From positions 1 to 17,548 of the forward strand of contig SOHS01000060.1 of NCBI GenBank assembly GCA_004377135.1: a stretch of 17,548 nt of DNA, read 5' to 3'. The translations under genes and the position numbers were made by a program. The stretch comes from Dehalococcoidia bacterium. Its GTDB lineage: Bacteria > Chloroflexota > Dehalococcoidia > GIF9 > AB-539-J10. The notes beneath the pieces were generated by a model. That model searched no databases and was not told the DNA's origin. It saw only the letters and a program-made list of their open reading frames with translations. This document shows, one piece after another, positions 6,822 through 14,207 of the stretch; the first letter of the stretch is position 1; every line of letters starts with the position of its first letter.

Positions 6822-8360
6822 GTGCCAAGAAAAGGAATACTTGTTGATAGGCCATTCGAGAGGTTAACGAGGGAGCAGGCGGAGCTAATCCACCAAGCTT
6901 CCATGCAGATACTGACTGACCCCGGGCTAATAAGCTTCAACCGGGAAGCAGTGGATATACTCCATAGTCATGGCGCGGCGGTTGAGTCTATCGCTGGTGA
7001 CCACCAGAGTTGGCAAGTGAAGATTCCAGAGCAATTGGTATTAAAAGCGCTAGACACTGCTCCCAAGACTGTGAAATTGGGGGCTCGGAATCCAGATAAT
7101 GCCCTCATCATGCACGGCGACGAGCCCAGAGTATATCTAATCACGGGCTCGGAGACCAATATCTGGCTGGATGTGGATTTTCCTACCTACGTGAATAAGG
7201 CTGACCCTACCAAGGAGATTAGGGTACCTGAGTTCAAGCCCAGGCGAGGCACAATTGATGACCTGTGCCAGTCAGCCCACGTCTGTGAGCATCTGGAGAT
7301 GGTTGATGGCTACATTCGCACCGTGAATATCCAGGACCGCGACATAATCGAGGATAACAAAGACGTCAATAAATTTTTCGCCTCTCTCAATAACAACACA
7401 AAGCACTTCATGAGCGGGTTGACCAGTCTAAAACAGCTTGACAACGTGGTGAGGATGGCAGAACTCATCGCTGGAGGCAAAAAGGCACTTGAGGGTAACC
7501 CCATCATCTCGTTTATCACCTGCCTGGTGAAGAGCCCGCTCCAGTTCGTCGATGATACTACAGAAACTTTCATTGAAGTATGCCGCCGGGGATTGCCAAT
7601 CGTTGTGTCATCGTCACCACAAGCGGGCACCACCGCACCTATCAAGGAAGCGGGTATCATGGCCCAGATAAATGCGGAGGTGTTGGCAGGCATAACTCTG
7701 GGGCAACTGGTAAAACCGGGGACCCCGGTGCTCTACGGCAGCGTGCCGGTCAGAGCCAGGATGGACACCCTGGGTGATTCCTACGGCTCTGTTGAGACCA
7801 GTCAGTACAACATCGACTGCGTCCAGATGGCACGATTCTACAGGATACCCAACTACTCTACTTCCGGCGTCTGTGACTCGAAGATACCTGGCCAGCAATC
7901 ATCGATAGAGAGACTGTTTTCGGACATAGTGGTCACCATGTCAGGACCTCAGTTCCTGCACTGTGCCTTTGGTTTGCTGGATTGTAATTCTGTCTTCAGT
8001 CTGCTTCAGGCGGTCTTGGACGATGCCCACTTCAAGATGATAGAGTTTTTCTTGCGGCAGCCGCGGATTGACCAGCCGGAACTGGAAGCAATGCTGAAGC
8101 AAATGCGAGAGGTGGTGGCTACACCGCAAAAACTATACATACGCTATATACGTCCCGTGTTGCGCAGTGGGGAAATATCTGGGGTATATCCCTTTGAGGG
8201 AAGTGGTGAGGCGGATGATGTTTTCGAGCTTGCCTATGAACAGATGAAAGAATTGCTGGCGAGACCGGTGGAACACATTGATCGGGAGACAACTGCCAGA
8301 ATATTCGAAGAAATTCCCGGTATATTACCACGACTTAACATTTATGAAAGCAGGAGTTAG
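6822..8360 (+). CDS. mttB: MttB superfamily methyltransferase 2 (non-pyrrolysine)
   Basis: A second MttB-superfamily enzyme of 512 residues. It shares the helical N-terminus, VNKFFASLNNNTKHFMSG (182-199), PGTPVLYGS (299-307) and GVCDSKIPGQQSSIE (349-363) with MttB-1, but is clearly divergent and has an extra segment around residues 115-145 (WLDVDFPTYVNKADPTKEIR). That suggests a different substrate pocket. No internal amber codon exists; the TAG at 8358-8360 is the true end, since the protein is already full length and the next gene starts one base later. GTG 6822 is preferred because AGGAGG (6810-6815) is 6 nt upstream; TTG at 6819 is in frame and would add one residue. It is likely paired with corrinoid protein 2. 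Substrate unknown; methylated amines or betaines are the family's known range. Confidence 0.92.
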   Translation: MPRKGILVDRPFERLTREQAELIHQASMQILTDPGLISFNREAVDILHSHGAAVESIAGDHQSWQVKIPEQLVLKALDTAPKTVKLGARNPDNALIMHGDEPRVYLITGSETNIWLDVDFPTYVNKADPTKEIRVPEFKPRRGTIDDLCQSAHVCEHLEMVDGYIRTVNIQDRDIIEDNKDVNKFFASLNNNTKHFMSGLTSLKQLDNVVRMAELIAGGKKALEGNPIISFITCLVKSPLQFVDDTTETFIEVCRRGLPIVVSSSPQAGTTAPIKEAGIMAQINAEVLAGITLGQLVKPGTPVLYGSVPVRARMDTLGDSYGSVETSQYNIDCVQMARFYRIPNYSTSGVCDSKIPGQQSSIERLFSDIVVTMSGPQFLHCAFGLLDCNSVFSLLQAVLDDAHFKMIEFFLRQPRIDQPELEAMLKQMREVVATPQKLYIRYIRPVLRSGEISGVYPFEGSGEADDVFELAYEQMKELLARPVEHIDRETTARIFEEIPGILPRLNIYESRS

Positions 8361-8361
8361 C

Positions 8362-9036
8362 ATGAGCAAAGATATAATTGGGACAATTAAAGAGAATGTG
8401 ATACAGGGAAGAAAGACGCAGGGGGATGTGGGGATAGACGATAGTCTTGCCGGAACACCCGGTGTGGTGGAACTCGTACAACAAGCTCTTGAGGGTAATA
8501 TCTCCCCGCAGATAATAATAAGCGAGGGCTTGACCGCAGGGATGCAGGTAGTCGGCGAGAAATTTTCTACCAAAGAGTACTTTATTCCGGACATGCTTGC
8601 CTCGGCTGAAGCGGTAGGAGCGGCGATGGACATTATGAAGCCAGTGCTGGAATCAGCGAACGTGGAGACCAAAGGGAAATTCGCCATTGCCACGGTAAAG
8701 GGGGATATCCACGATATAGGCAAGAACATCGTTGCTATCCTGTTGAAAGGCGCTGGTTACGAGGTGAATGACCTGGGAATAGACGTGCCCACGGAGAAAG
8801 TGGTCGAGTTCGTGAAGGAAGAAAAACCGGGATACCTGGGACTATCAGCCCTGCTTACCACCACCATGACTGAAATGGGTGTGGTGATTAAGGCTCTTGA
8901 GGAAAACAAACTCCGGAGCAGTGTAAAAGTGCTCATCGGTGGCGCCGCTGTCTCCGAGGAGTTTGCCCAGGAAATAGGTGCTGATGCCTATTGTGTTAAT
9001 GCCTTCGACGCGGTCAAAGTGCTCGAGGGCTACTAA
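8362..9036 (+). CDS. mttC: Corrinoid protein 2 (MttC/MtbC family)
   Basis: A 224-residue corrinoid methyl carrier, gaplessly alignable with corrinoid protein 1. The cap domain has EYFIPDMLASAEAVGAAMDI (72-91) and the B12 domain has DIHDIG (115-120, cobalt ligand His117), SALLTTT (162-168) and GG (193-194). The ATG at 8362 follows CAGGAG (8351-8356) and begins one base after the MttB-2 stop, so the two are tightly coupled and most likely functional partners. The frame is open into the 3' end of MttB-2, but this start matches the length of corrinoid protein 1. The conserved surface shared with protein 1 suggests both can dock to the single MeTr enzyme. Confidence 0.94.
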   Translation: MSKDIIGTIKENVIQGRKTQGDVGIDDSLAGTPGVVELVQQALEGNISPQIIISEGLTAGMQVVGEKFSTKEYFIPDMLASAEAVGAAMDIMKPVLESANVETKGKFAIATVKGDIHDIGKNIVAILLKGAGYEVNDLGIDVPTEKVVEFVKEEKPGYLGLSALLTTTMTEMGVVIKALEENKLRSSVKVLIGGAAVSEEFAQEIGADAYCVNAFDAVKVLEGY

Positions 9037-9094
9037 CAGATAAGCTGAGGCGTAGACACAGGCAGCAGAAATATTTGCGGCAAAGGAGCGTTGT

Positions 9095-10579
9095 ATGGCA
9101 AGCATAGCTGGAATCTTTCCGCTGAACGGAGACGTGCTGGAGGGGTGCGGACAACAGGTGGGCAATATGCTGGAGCGGATGCGACACCGCGGTCCAGACA
9201 ATGCAGTCGTGCGGACCCTGCCTGGCAGCCACGGCTCTCTGGGCGCCAATGAAGTCAATCTGACGCCAGAGAGAACCTGCTGCACCTCCCTCTCAAGGCC
9301 TCCATTCGTCGTTTTTGATGGAGAGTTGTTCAACGAAAGAGCCCCAGGCCAGCATGATGTTGAGCTGTTCAGGGAGTTTTACGAGAAACACGGCAAGGAG
9401 TGTTTCTCCCTGCTTGATGGAAGCTACACGTGCGCCATCGTTGACGCAGGCGAAGTAATCCTAGCACGGGATTCTGTGGGCGCCAGACCTCTCTTCTACG
9501 GGTCGGAACATGGCTTGTTGTGCTTCAGCAGCGAAATGAAGGGACTGATAGACCACATTCGCTTTGACGTCAATGAGTTGCCCCCTGGCCACATCTACAG
9601 CACCAACGAAGGACTGAAGCCATTTGAGCCTTTTGTTCCTGACGTGCCTGAGCCGGGAACCATACAGGAAGCAGCTATGACCCTCCGTCAACTGCTCATA
9701 GAGGCAGTGCAGAAAAGAATGCCAGGAGTACGGGGCGTCTCGTTGAGTGGTGGTCTGGACAGCTCTGTTGTGGCCGTCATAGCCAAGGAGTACAATCCTG
9801 ACCTGCACCTGTTCACCGGCACCATTGACAGCGCGCCCGGTCCTGACCTGGAAAATGCTGCGCTAATGGCCCAATTCCTCGGTCTGGAGCATCATCATCA
9901 CATCTACCGGATAACCGATTCTGACATTTGTAATTTGATTCCCCAGGCAGTGTGGCACCTTGAGAGTTTTGACGAGGACTGTATATCGGGCATTATTTCC
10001 AATTACTACATTGCGCGTATAGCAAAGGAATACACCGATGCTATCCTGGTTGGTGAAGGAGCCGATGAACTATTTGGGGGATACCGTATGGTCCTAAAAA
10101 ACCCCAAAGTTACCGACGACGCACACCGGGAGCAGCTTGCCCAGAGGTTGCTGGACATTGCCTACAACACTGCCCTGAGGCGACTCGACAGGGGCTGGAT
10201 GGCGAACGCCGTGGTCTATCAGATACCATTTCTGGATGCCAGGATTGTTGCCTTCGCCAAGAAGATACCGATGGCGTGGAAGATTTACGGTGAGCGGCAG
10301 ATAGAAAAGTTCATTTTGCGTGAGGCGTTCCGCGATATGCTCCCTGAGAAGATTGCCAATCGTGAAAAGCTCAGGTTCGCTATGGGGGTCGGCACAGATA
10401 ACGTCATGGACACGCTGGTGTCCAAGATAATAGACCCCGAAGAAATAAAGAGCCGCCCCAAGTCAGCCTATGGCATGCCATTCGCCACGTTCAAAGAACT
10501 CCTCTATTACGACGAGTTTTTGAAGCTATTTCCGCCTGCATATGAGAAACAGACGGTGCGGTGGGACCCCTTCAAGTAA
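9095..10579 (+). CDS. Asparagine synthetase B-like protein with degenerate glutaminase domain
   Basis: A 494-residue AsnB-family protein. Family members use ATP to form an aspartyl adenylate and amidate it, with an N-terminal class II glutaminase supplying ammonia. The synthetase half looks intact: P-loop SGGLDSS at 218-224, GEGADELFGGY at 320-330, and an IEKFILREAF...REKLRFAMGVG tail region like E. coli AsnB. The glutaminase half is recognisable (RHRGPD at 30-35, VILARDSVGARPLFYG at 121-136) but begins MASIAGIF where the family has MCGIAGIF, so the obligatory Cys2 is Ala. The NGE motif is DGE at 75-77, and the Arg-containing RRLSI stretch is replaced by ANEVNLT. It is thus probably ammonia-dependent or acts on another substrate, as in beta-lactam synthetase or lasso cyclases. 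AAAGGAG at 9082-9088 supports the start, and no in-frame start lies upstream. Confidence 0.85.
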   Translation: MASIAGIFPLNGDVLEGCGQQVGNMLERMRHRGPDNAVVRTLPGSHGSLGANEVNLTPERTCCTSLSRPPFVVFDGELFNERAPGQHDVELFREFYEKHGKECFSLLDGSYTCAIVDAGEVILARDSVGARPLFYGSEHGLLCFSSEMKGLIDHIRFDVNELPPGHIYSTNEGLKPFEPFVPDVPEPGTIQEAAMTLRQLLIEAVQKRMPGVRGVSLSGGLDSSVVAVIAKEYNPDLHLFTGTIDSAPGPDLENAALMAQFLGLEHHHHIYRITDSDICNLIPQAVWHLESFDEDCISGIISNYYIARIAKEYTDAILVGEGADELFGGYRMVLKNPKVTDDAHREQLAQRLLDIAYNTALRRLDRGWMANAVVYQIPFLDARIVAFAKKIPMAWKIYGERQIEKFILREAFRDMLPEKIANREKLRFAMGVGTDNVMDTLVSKIIDPEEIKSRPKSAYGMPFATFKELLYYDEFLKLFPPAYEKQTVRWDPFK

Positions 10580-10587
10580 AATGAATG

Positions 10588-10624
10588 TGTAGCGCGACAT
10601 ATACAGTCTTGAGCACTACATTTT
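10588..10624 (+). terminator. Weak hairpin terminator candidate after the AsnB-like gene
   Basis: TGTAG (10588-10592) and CTACA (10616-10620) pair, extended after one mismatch by GC/GC, with a loop of about 17 nt and followed by TTTT. The stem is weak, but it lies just after the stop and before a promoter candidate, the expected place for a unit boundary. Confidence 0.3.
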
Positions 10625-10663
10625 CACACTGAGCAAGCCCTGGATCATCGTGACCACACCCAA

Positions 10664-10692
10664 TTGACTTCTTCTCTAACTTGTGGTTTGAT
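10664..10692 (+). promoter_or_regulatory. Promoter candidate for glutamine synthetase
   Basis: TTGACT (10664-10669, 5/6) and TTTGAT (10687-10692, 4/6) are spaced by 17 bp, about 85 nt before the glnA start. With the hairpin upstream it suggests that glnA can be transcribed separately from the methyltransferase cluster. Confidence 0.4.
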
Positions 10693-10776
10693 AGCAGCCA
10701 ACGACTTAAAGACCAAGCCATAATAACTTGAGGGCAGCACCAAAGGTTATGTGAATCCCGCTAATAGGAGGCAAAG

Positions 10777-12201
10777 ATGGTTCTTACGAATGAAGAAGTA
10801 CTCAAGTTTGTTAAGACTCAGAGCATTGAAATGGTGGACTTTAAGGTTGTTGACCTATTCGGTCGCTGGCACCACGTGACTATCCCCGCGAGCCAGTTGA
10901 GTAATTCGACATTCACCGACGGTATCGGGATAGATGCCTCTAGTTATCCTGGTTATAAGAAGGTTGCAGCCGGAGACATGAAAATAATACCGGACAATAC
11001 CACTCTCATCATTGACCCCTTTCACGACCTTAAAACGCTCAGCATGGTATGTGATATCTTCGAGCCTGATGGGACACCGTACCTAAGATATCCACGCAAT
11101 GTTGCCAAGAAGGCAGAGCAATATATGGCCTCAACCCAGAAAAGGGTCGCTCTGTTTAGCCCGGAGCTTGAGTTCTATGTCTTTGATGAGATCAGATATA
11201 CCTCGGGCATAAACCAGGCATCTTATTATCTCGATTCGACTGAAGCCTTTTGGAACACAGGAAGACAAGAGAACCCAAATTTGGGATATAAGTTCCCCTC
11301 ACAGGAAGGATATCACGGCATCCCACCCGCAGACAGCACGTTCAACCTAAGGTCGAAGTTGACCAAGCTAATAGAAGAGTCTGGCGTACCAGTGAAATAC
11401 CATCATCATGAGGTAGGCGCAGCCCAAGTAGAGATAGAGGTGCTACACGATACCTTACTAAGGACAGCAGATGCAGTGATGCTCATGAAGTATCTAGTCA
11501 AGAATATTGCCTACCAGAGTGGTAAAGTTGCTACCTTTATGCCCAAGCCGCTTTACCAGCAAGCTGGGAGCGGTATGCATTTCCACCAGTATCTATCTGA
11601 TGGCAAATTTTCACTCTTCTATGATAAAAACGGCTATGCTGGCATGAGCCAACTGGCCTTAAACTACATTGGCGGTTTGTTGAAACACGGCCCAGCACTC
11701 CTAGCATTTACTAATCCCAGCACCAACTCTTATAAAAGGCTTATCCCTGGCTATGAAGCTCCGGTGAATCTTTTCTATGCTGCGGCAAACAGAACAGCAG
11801 CAGTGCGCATACCTATGTATGATGTGAATAAACAGAGGGCAAGAATAGAGTTCCGCCCACCGGATGCAACCTGTAATCCCTATTTGGCTCTGTCAGCCCT
11901 GCTAATGGCAGGTCTTAATGGAATCGAGAATCAAATAGACCCAACTGCCGAAGGATTTGGCCCCTTTGATATAGATATTGCTGAGATGCCAGAGCACCAG
12001 CGAGCTAGTATTAAGGCTCTACCCAGCTCTTTGGAAGGCGCCTTAGGTGCTCTGAGAGACGACCATGACTTTTTATTAAAAGGCGAAGTGTTTACTGAAG
12101 ATTTGATAGACGCTTGGATTGAATATAAACTGAACAAGGAAGTAAATTCACTGCAGGCTAGACCGCACCCCTACGAGTTTGAGTTATATAGCGACATATA
12201 G
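10777..12201 (+). CDS. glnA: Glutamine synthetase, type I
   Basis: Makes glutamine from glutamate, ammonia and ATP. The 474-residue length and the C-terminal ARPHPYEFELY (461-471) fit GSI. Catalytic elements seen: IDASS at 52-56 (Asp53 and Ser56, like the ammonium-site Asp50 and Ser53 of E. coli), metal ligands Glu130 and Glu132 in SPELEF, Tyr179, HHHE at 209-212, GSGMHFH at 264-270, NSYKRLIPGYEAPV at 317-330, NRTAAVRIP at 338-346 and RIEFRPPD at 356-363. The segment that carries the adenylylated Tyr397 in E. coli (NLYDLPPEE) reads DIAEMPEHQ here, with Ala402 in place of Tyr, so classical GlnE control seems impossible. The Asn of the usual NGSGMH motif is Ala. TAGGAGG at 10765-10771 fixes the start. 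Neighbours (AsnB-like protein, amine methyltransferases) suggest nitrogen assimilation, by inference. Confidence 0.93.
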   Translation: MVLTNEEVLKFVKTQSIEMVDFKVVDLFGRWHHVTIPASQLSNSTFTDGIGIDASSYPGYKKVAAGDMKIIPDNTTLIIDPFHDLKTLSMVCDIFEPDGTPYLRYPRNVAKKAEQYMASTQKRVALFSPELEFYVFDEIRYTSGINQASYYLDSTEAFWNTGRQENPNLGYKFPSQEGYHGIPPADSTFNLRSKLTKLIEESGVPVKYHHHEVGAAQVEIEVLHDTLLRTADAVMLMKYLVKNIAYQSGKVATFMPKPLYQQAGSGMHFHQYLSDGKFSLFYDKNGYAGMSQLALNYIGGLLKHGPALLAFTNPSTNSYKRLIPGYEAPVNLFYAAANRTAAVRIPMYDVNKQRARIEFRPPDATCNPYLALSALLMAGLNGIENQIDPTAEGFGPFDIDIAEMPEHQRASIKALPSSLEGALGALRDDHDFLLKGEVFTEDLIDAWIEYKLNKEVNSLQARPHPYEFELYSDI

Positions 12202-12243
12202 TAAGCACAAAGAAAAATAGAAGTGCGCCGAGAAGGAGAGGAA

Positions 12244-12603
12244 ATGCCAGCTATTGGCGTTGATGTTGTGGAGATAGAGCGCGTTGAATCGGCAATCAAA
12301 CGAGGGAGAGAGCGTTTTCTAAACCGGATTTACACCGAAACGGAGCTCAGGTTTTACCAGGATAGACTTTCGTCCCTAGCATCCAGATTTGCTGCTAAAG
12401 AGGCGGTGATGAAGATTCTAGGAACAGGTGGGATAGGTATTGGCTGGCGTGAAATTGAGATTCCCACTGGTGACGATAGCAGACCCTCGGTCAAACTTTA
12501 CGGGCAAGCTTTGAATAAGGCTACAGAATTAAACTTAAAAGAGGTTTCTGTTAGCCTTTCTGATAGTAAGCAAAACGGCGTCACTGTAGCCAAAGGCATG
12601 TAG
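12244..12603 (+). CDS. acpS: Holo-[acyl-carrier-protein] synthase
   Basis: Transfers 4'-phosphopantetheine from CoA to the serine of acyl carrier protein, activating fatty-acid synthesis. The 119-residue length is normal for AcpS. Signatures are GVDVVEIERVE at 5-15 (Mg-binding Asp7), RFLNRIYTETEL at 24-35 and LASRFAAKEAVMKILGTG at 46-62 (Glu53). The usual SxSH near the end reads SLSD (104-107), a small deviation. ATG 12244 is preceded by AAGGAG at 12233-12238; a GTG 21 nt upstream is open but lacks a ribosome site. It follows glnA by 42 bp and ends 4 bp from the end of a convergent gene, with no terminator visible between them. Confidence 0.92.
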   Translation: MPAIGVDVVEIERVESAIKRGRERFLNRIYTETELRFYQDRLSSLASRFAAKEAVMKILGTGGIGIGWREIEIPTGDDSRPSVKLYGQALNKATELNLKEVSVSLSDSKQNGVTVAKGM

Positions 12604-12607
12604 TCCT

Positions 12608-13204
12608 TTATCTCAACTCTCTTTTTAATTTCTCCGTCAGTTTGGCAAACTCTTGGCTGTGTCTTTTTTCTTGGTTGGAGAGAAAATCTTGCCATTGAGG
12701 AAGCTGTTTTATCGCCTCATCAACACTCAGTTGGACAATCATGGTGTTTTGTCCTTGCTGAACTTGTTTTGCCCTTAGTTGAGGATTTCTTTCCACTTCA
12801 GCCCTTATGCTATTGTAGGCTTGCTCTATTTCTGCTCTATACCTCTTTTTTAAGTCCTCCATCAGGTTTAAATTCAGCTCAACTATAGAGGTATTCTGTT
12901 CTTCCTTGAGGGTCTCTATGGCTAAAATTCCGTCCCTTTTCCTTTGCAGTTCGGCTGGAGTACTCCCAAAACTAAGCGAATCTATCAATCTCATCTGAGC
13001 TTCTCTCAGGAGGGATGGCTTGCCTTCTTCCTTTAATCTCTTCCACAAGCTGTCGGAGTCAATCTGACTCAGGTAAAATTCCGAGAGTAGCGAGTCCACC
13101 TTCTCAGAATCTACCATCTTCTCCTTTTCCTCTGGGGTCAACTCACCAATTTTGGCTAATCTTTCTCTAGCGAGTGGTGGAAGGTCTTTATCCCAATTTC
13201 TCAT
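12608..13204 (-). CDS. Unrecognised charged helical protein
   Basis: A 198-residue protein that I do not recognise. It is rich in Lys, Glu, Gln and Leu, has no signal peptide or membrane segment, and is predicted by eye to be mostly helical. The C-terminal two thirds (about 80-198) look coiled-coil-like, including a stretch of LMEDLKKRYRAEIEQAYNSIR type. The N-terminal third contains LTPEEKEKMVDSEKVDSLLSEF, which looks like a small helical bundle. ATG with GAGGA 8 nt upstream (complement of 13213-13217). It is divergent from the PAC2 gene with 91 bp between and convergent with acpS. Length, ribosome site and amino-acid composition support a real gene. Function unknown. Confidence 0.75.
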   Translation of the reverse strand: MRNWDKDLPPLARERLAKIGELTPEEKEKMVDSEKVDSLLSEFYLSQIDSDSLWKRLKEEGKPSLLREAQMRLIDSLSFGSTPAELQRKRDGILAIETLKEEQNTSIVELNLNLMEDLKKRYRAEIEQAYNSIRAEVERNPQLRAKQVQQGQNTMIVQLSVDEAIKQLPQWQDFLSNQEKRHSQEFAKLTEKLKRELR

Positions 13205-13265
13205 TGCCTATTTCCTCACAAATAGGTCACGGCTGTTTATTCACCATATAGGCGAGAAGATAGTA

Positions 13266-13271
13266 TATAAT
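13266..13271 (+). promoter_or_regulatory. -10 element upstream of the PAC2-PAC2-yifB run
   Basis: A perfect TATAAT at 13266-13271 lies in the 91-bp divergent gap, 24 nt before the ATG at 13296. The best -35 (TTCACC, 13240-13245) is 20 bp away, longer than ideal, so the -35 is uncertain. Confidence 0.4.
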
Positions 13272-13295
13272 ATAAAATCAGATTTGGGGAGTGCG

Positions 13296-14207
13296 ATGGG
13301 AATCAGACTTTGTCAAAAGCCGCAGCTTGAGAACCCGATTTTGGTAGCTAGTTGGCCGGGAATAGGAAATATCGGGATAATCGCTGTTGATACTTTAAGA
13401 GAAATATTAGGGGCAGAGGAGTTTGGAGAAATTGAGCCCTTGGATTTCTTTTATCCCAAGCAGGTCCTGATTAGGAAGGGAGTTTTGGAATACCTGGAAT
13501 TTCCCAGTAGCAAATTTTATTTCAAGAGAACGTGGGGAAAAGATATGATATTTTTTGTTGGGGAAGAACAGCCCACCGAAGGGGGGAGGGTATATGCTAA
13601 GGGAAGGAAGGCCTATCAGATGGCTAACCTAGTTTTGGATCTAGCCGAGAAATTTAAATGTCGCAGAGTTTATACCTCGGGAGCGGCTGTGGCTTTGACC
13701 CACCATACTACAAAGCCAAGAGTCTGGGCCGTACCCAATGGTGTAAGTTTGATCCCCGAGATGAGAGGATACGGGAACACTGTGCTCATGTCCGACATCG
13801 AAGGAAGGGGAGGACATGGAAATATCACTGGCATGAATGGACTTTTGCTGGGAGTTGCTAAAAAAAGAGGCCTTGAGGCTATTTGCCTAATGGGTGAGAT
13901 ACCAGTATATCTTCAGGGATTTCCTCTGCCCTACCCCAAAGCTTCGAAGTCCGTGCTGGAAGTCCTCAGCCACAGTCTAAAAATAGAGGTTAACCTGGAT
14001 AAATTGGATGAATTAGACCAAAAGGTGGAACGCAGAATTGAAGAATTTTACCAGCAAATACCCTTGGAAATAAGAGGGCAGCTGGATAGATTAAAGCATA
14101 TGACTTATGCCCAACCAGCCGAGCCAGGGCCGATTACCGGGGAAGAAGAGAAAAGAATTATGGAAGACGTTGAAAAGTTCTTCAAAAAGCGAGGTGGGGG
14201 AGATTGA
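13296..14207 (+). CDS. PAC2 family protein 1
   Basis: A 303-residue member of the PAC2 (proteasome assembly chaperone 2, COG2047/DUF75) family. Conserved parts: PILVASWPGIGNIG at 14-27, AEEFGEIEPLDFF at 40-52, VYTSGAAVAL at 125-134, ITGMNGLLLGVAKKRGLEAICLMGEIP at 177-203 and a FPLPYPKAS segment at 209-217. The last 70 residues are helical and charged. ATG 13296 has GGGGAG 4 nt upstream. The frame is open further upstream across the divergent gap, but without a ribosome site and with non-family sequence. In eukaryotes PAC2 helps assemble the proteasome; in bacteria without one the role is unknown. Its stop overlaps the start of a second PAC2 gene (TTGA), so the two products may form a heteromer. 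Confidence 0.9.
   Translation: MGIRLCQKPQLENPILVASWPGIGNIGIIAVDTLREILGAEEFGEIEPLDFFYPKQVLIRKGVLEYLEFPSSKFYFKRTWGKDMIFFVGEEQPTEGGRVYAKGRKAYQMANLVLDLAEKFKCRRVYTSGAAVALTHHTTKPRVWAVPNGVSLIPEMRGYGNTVLMSDIEGRGGHGNITGMNGLLLGVAKKRGLEAICLMGEIPVYLQGFPLPYPKASKSVLEVLSHSLKIEVNLDKLDELDQKVERRIEEFYQQIPLEIRGQLDRLKHMTYAQPAEPGPITGEEEKRIMEDVEKFFKKRGGGD

Noticed and set aside
8358..8360. TAG at the end of the second mttB as a possible pyrrolysine codon
   Set aside because: Pyrrolysine in MttB is internal (near residue 334 of about 495). This protein is already 512 residues at the TAG, and reading past it gives only a few residues before a stop, while the next gene starts one base later.
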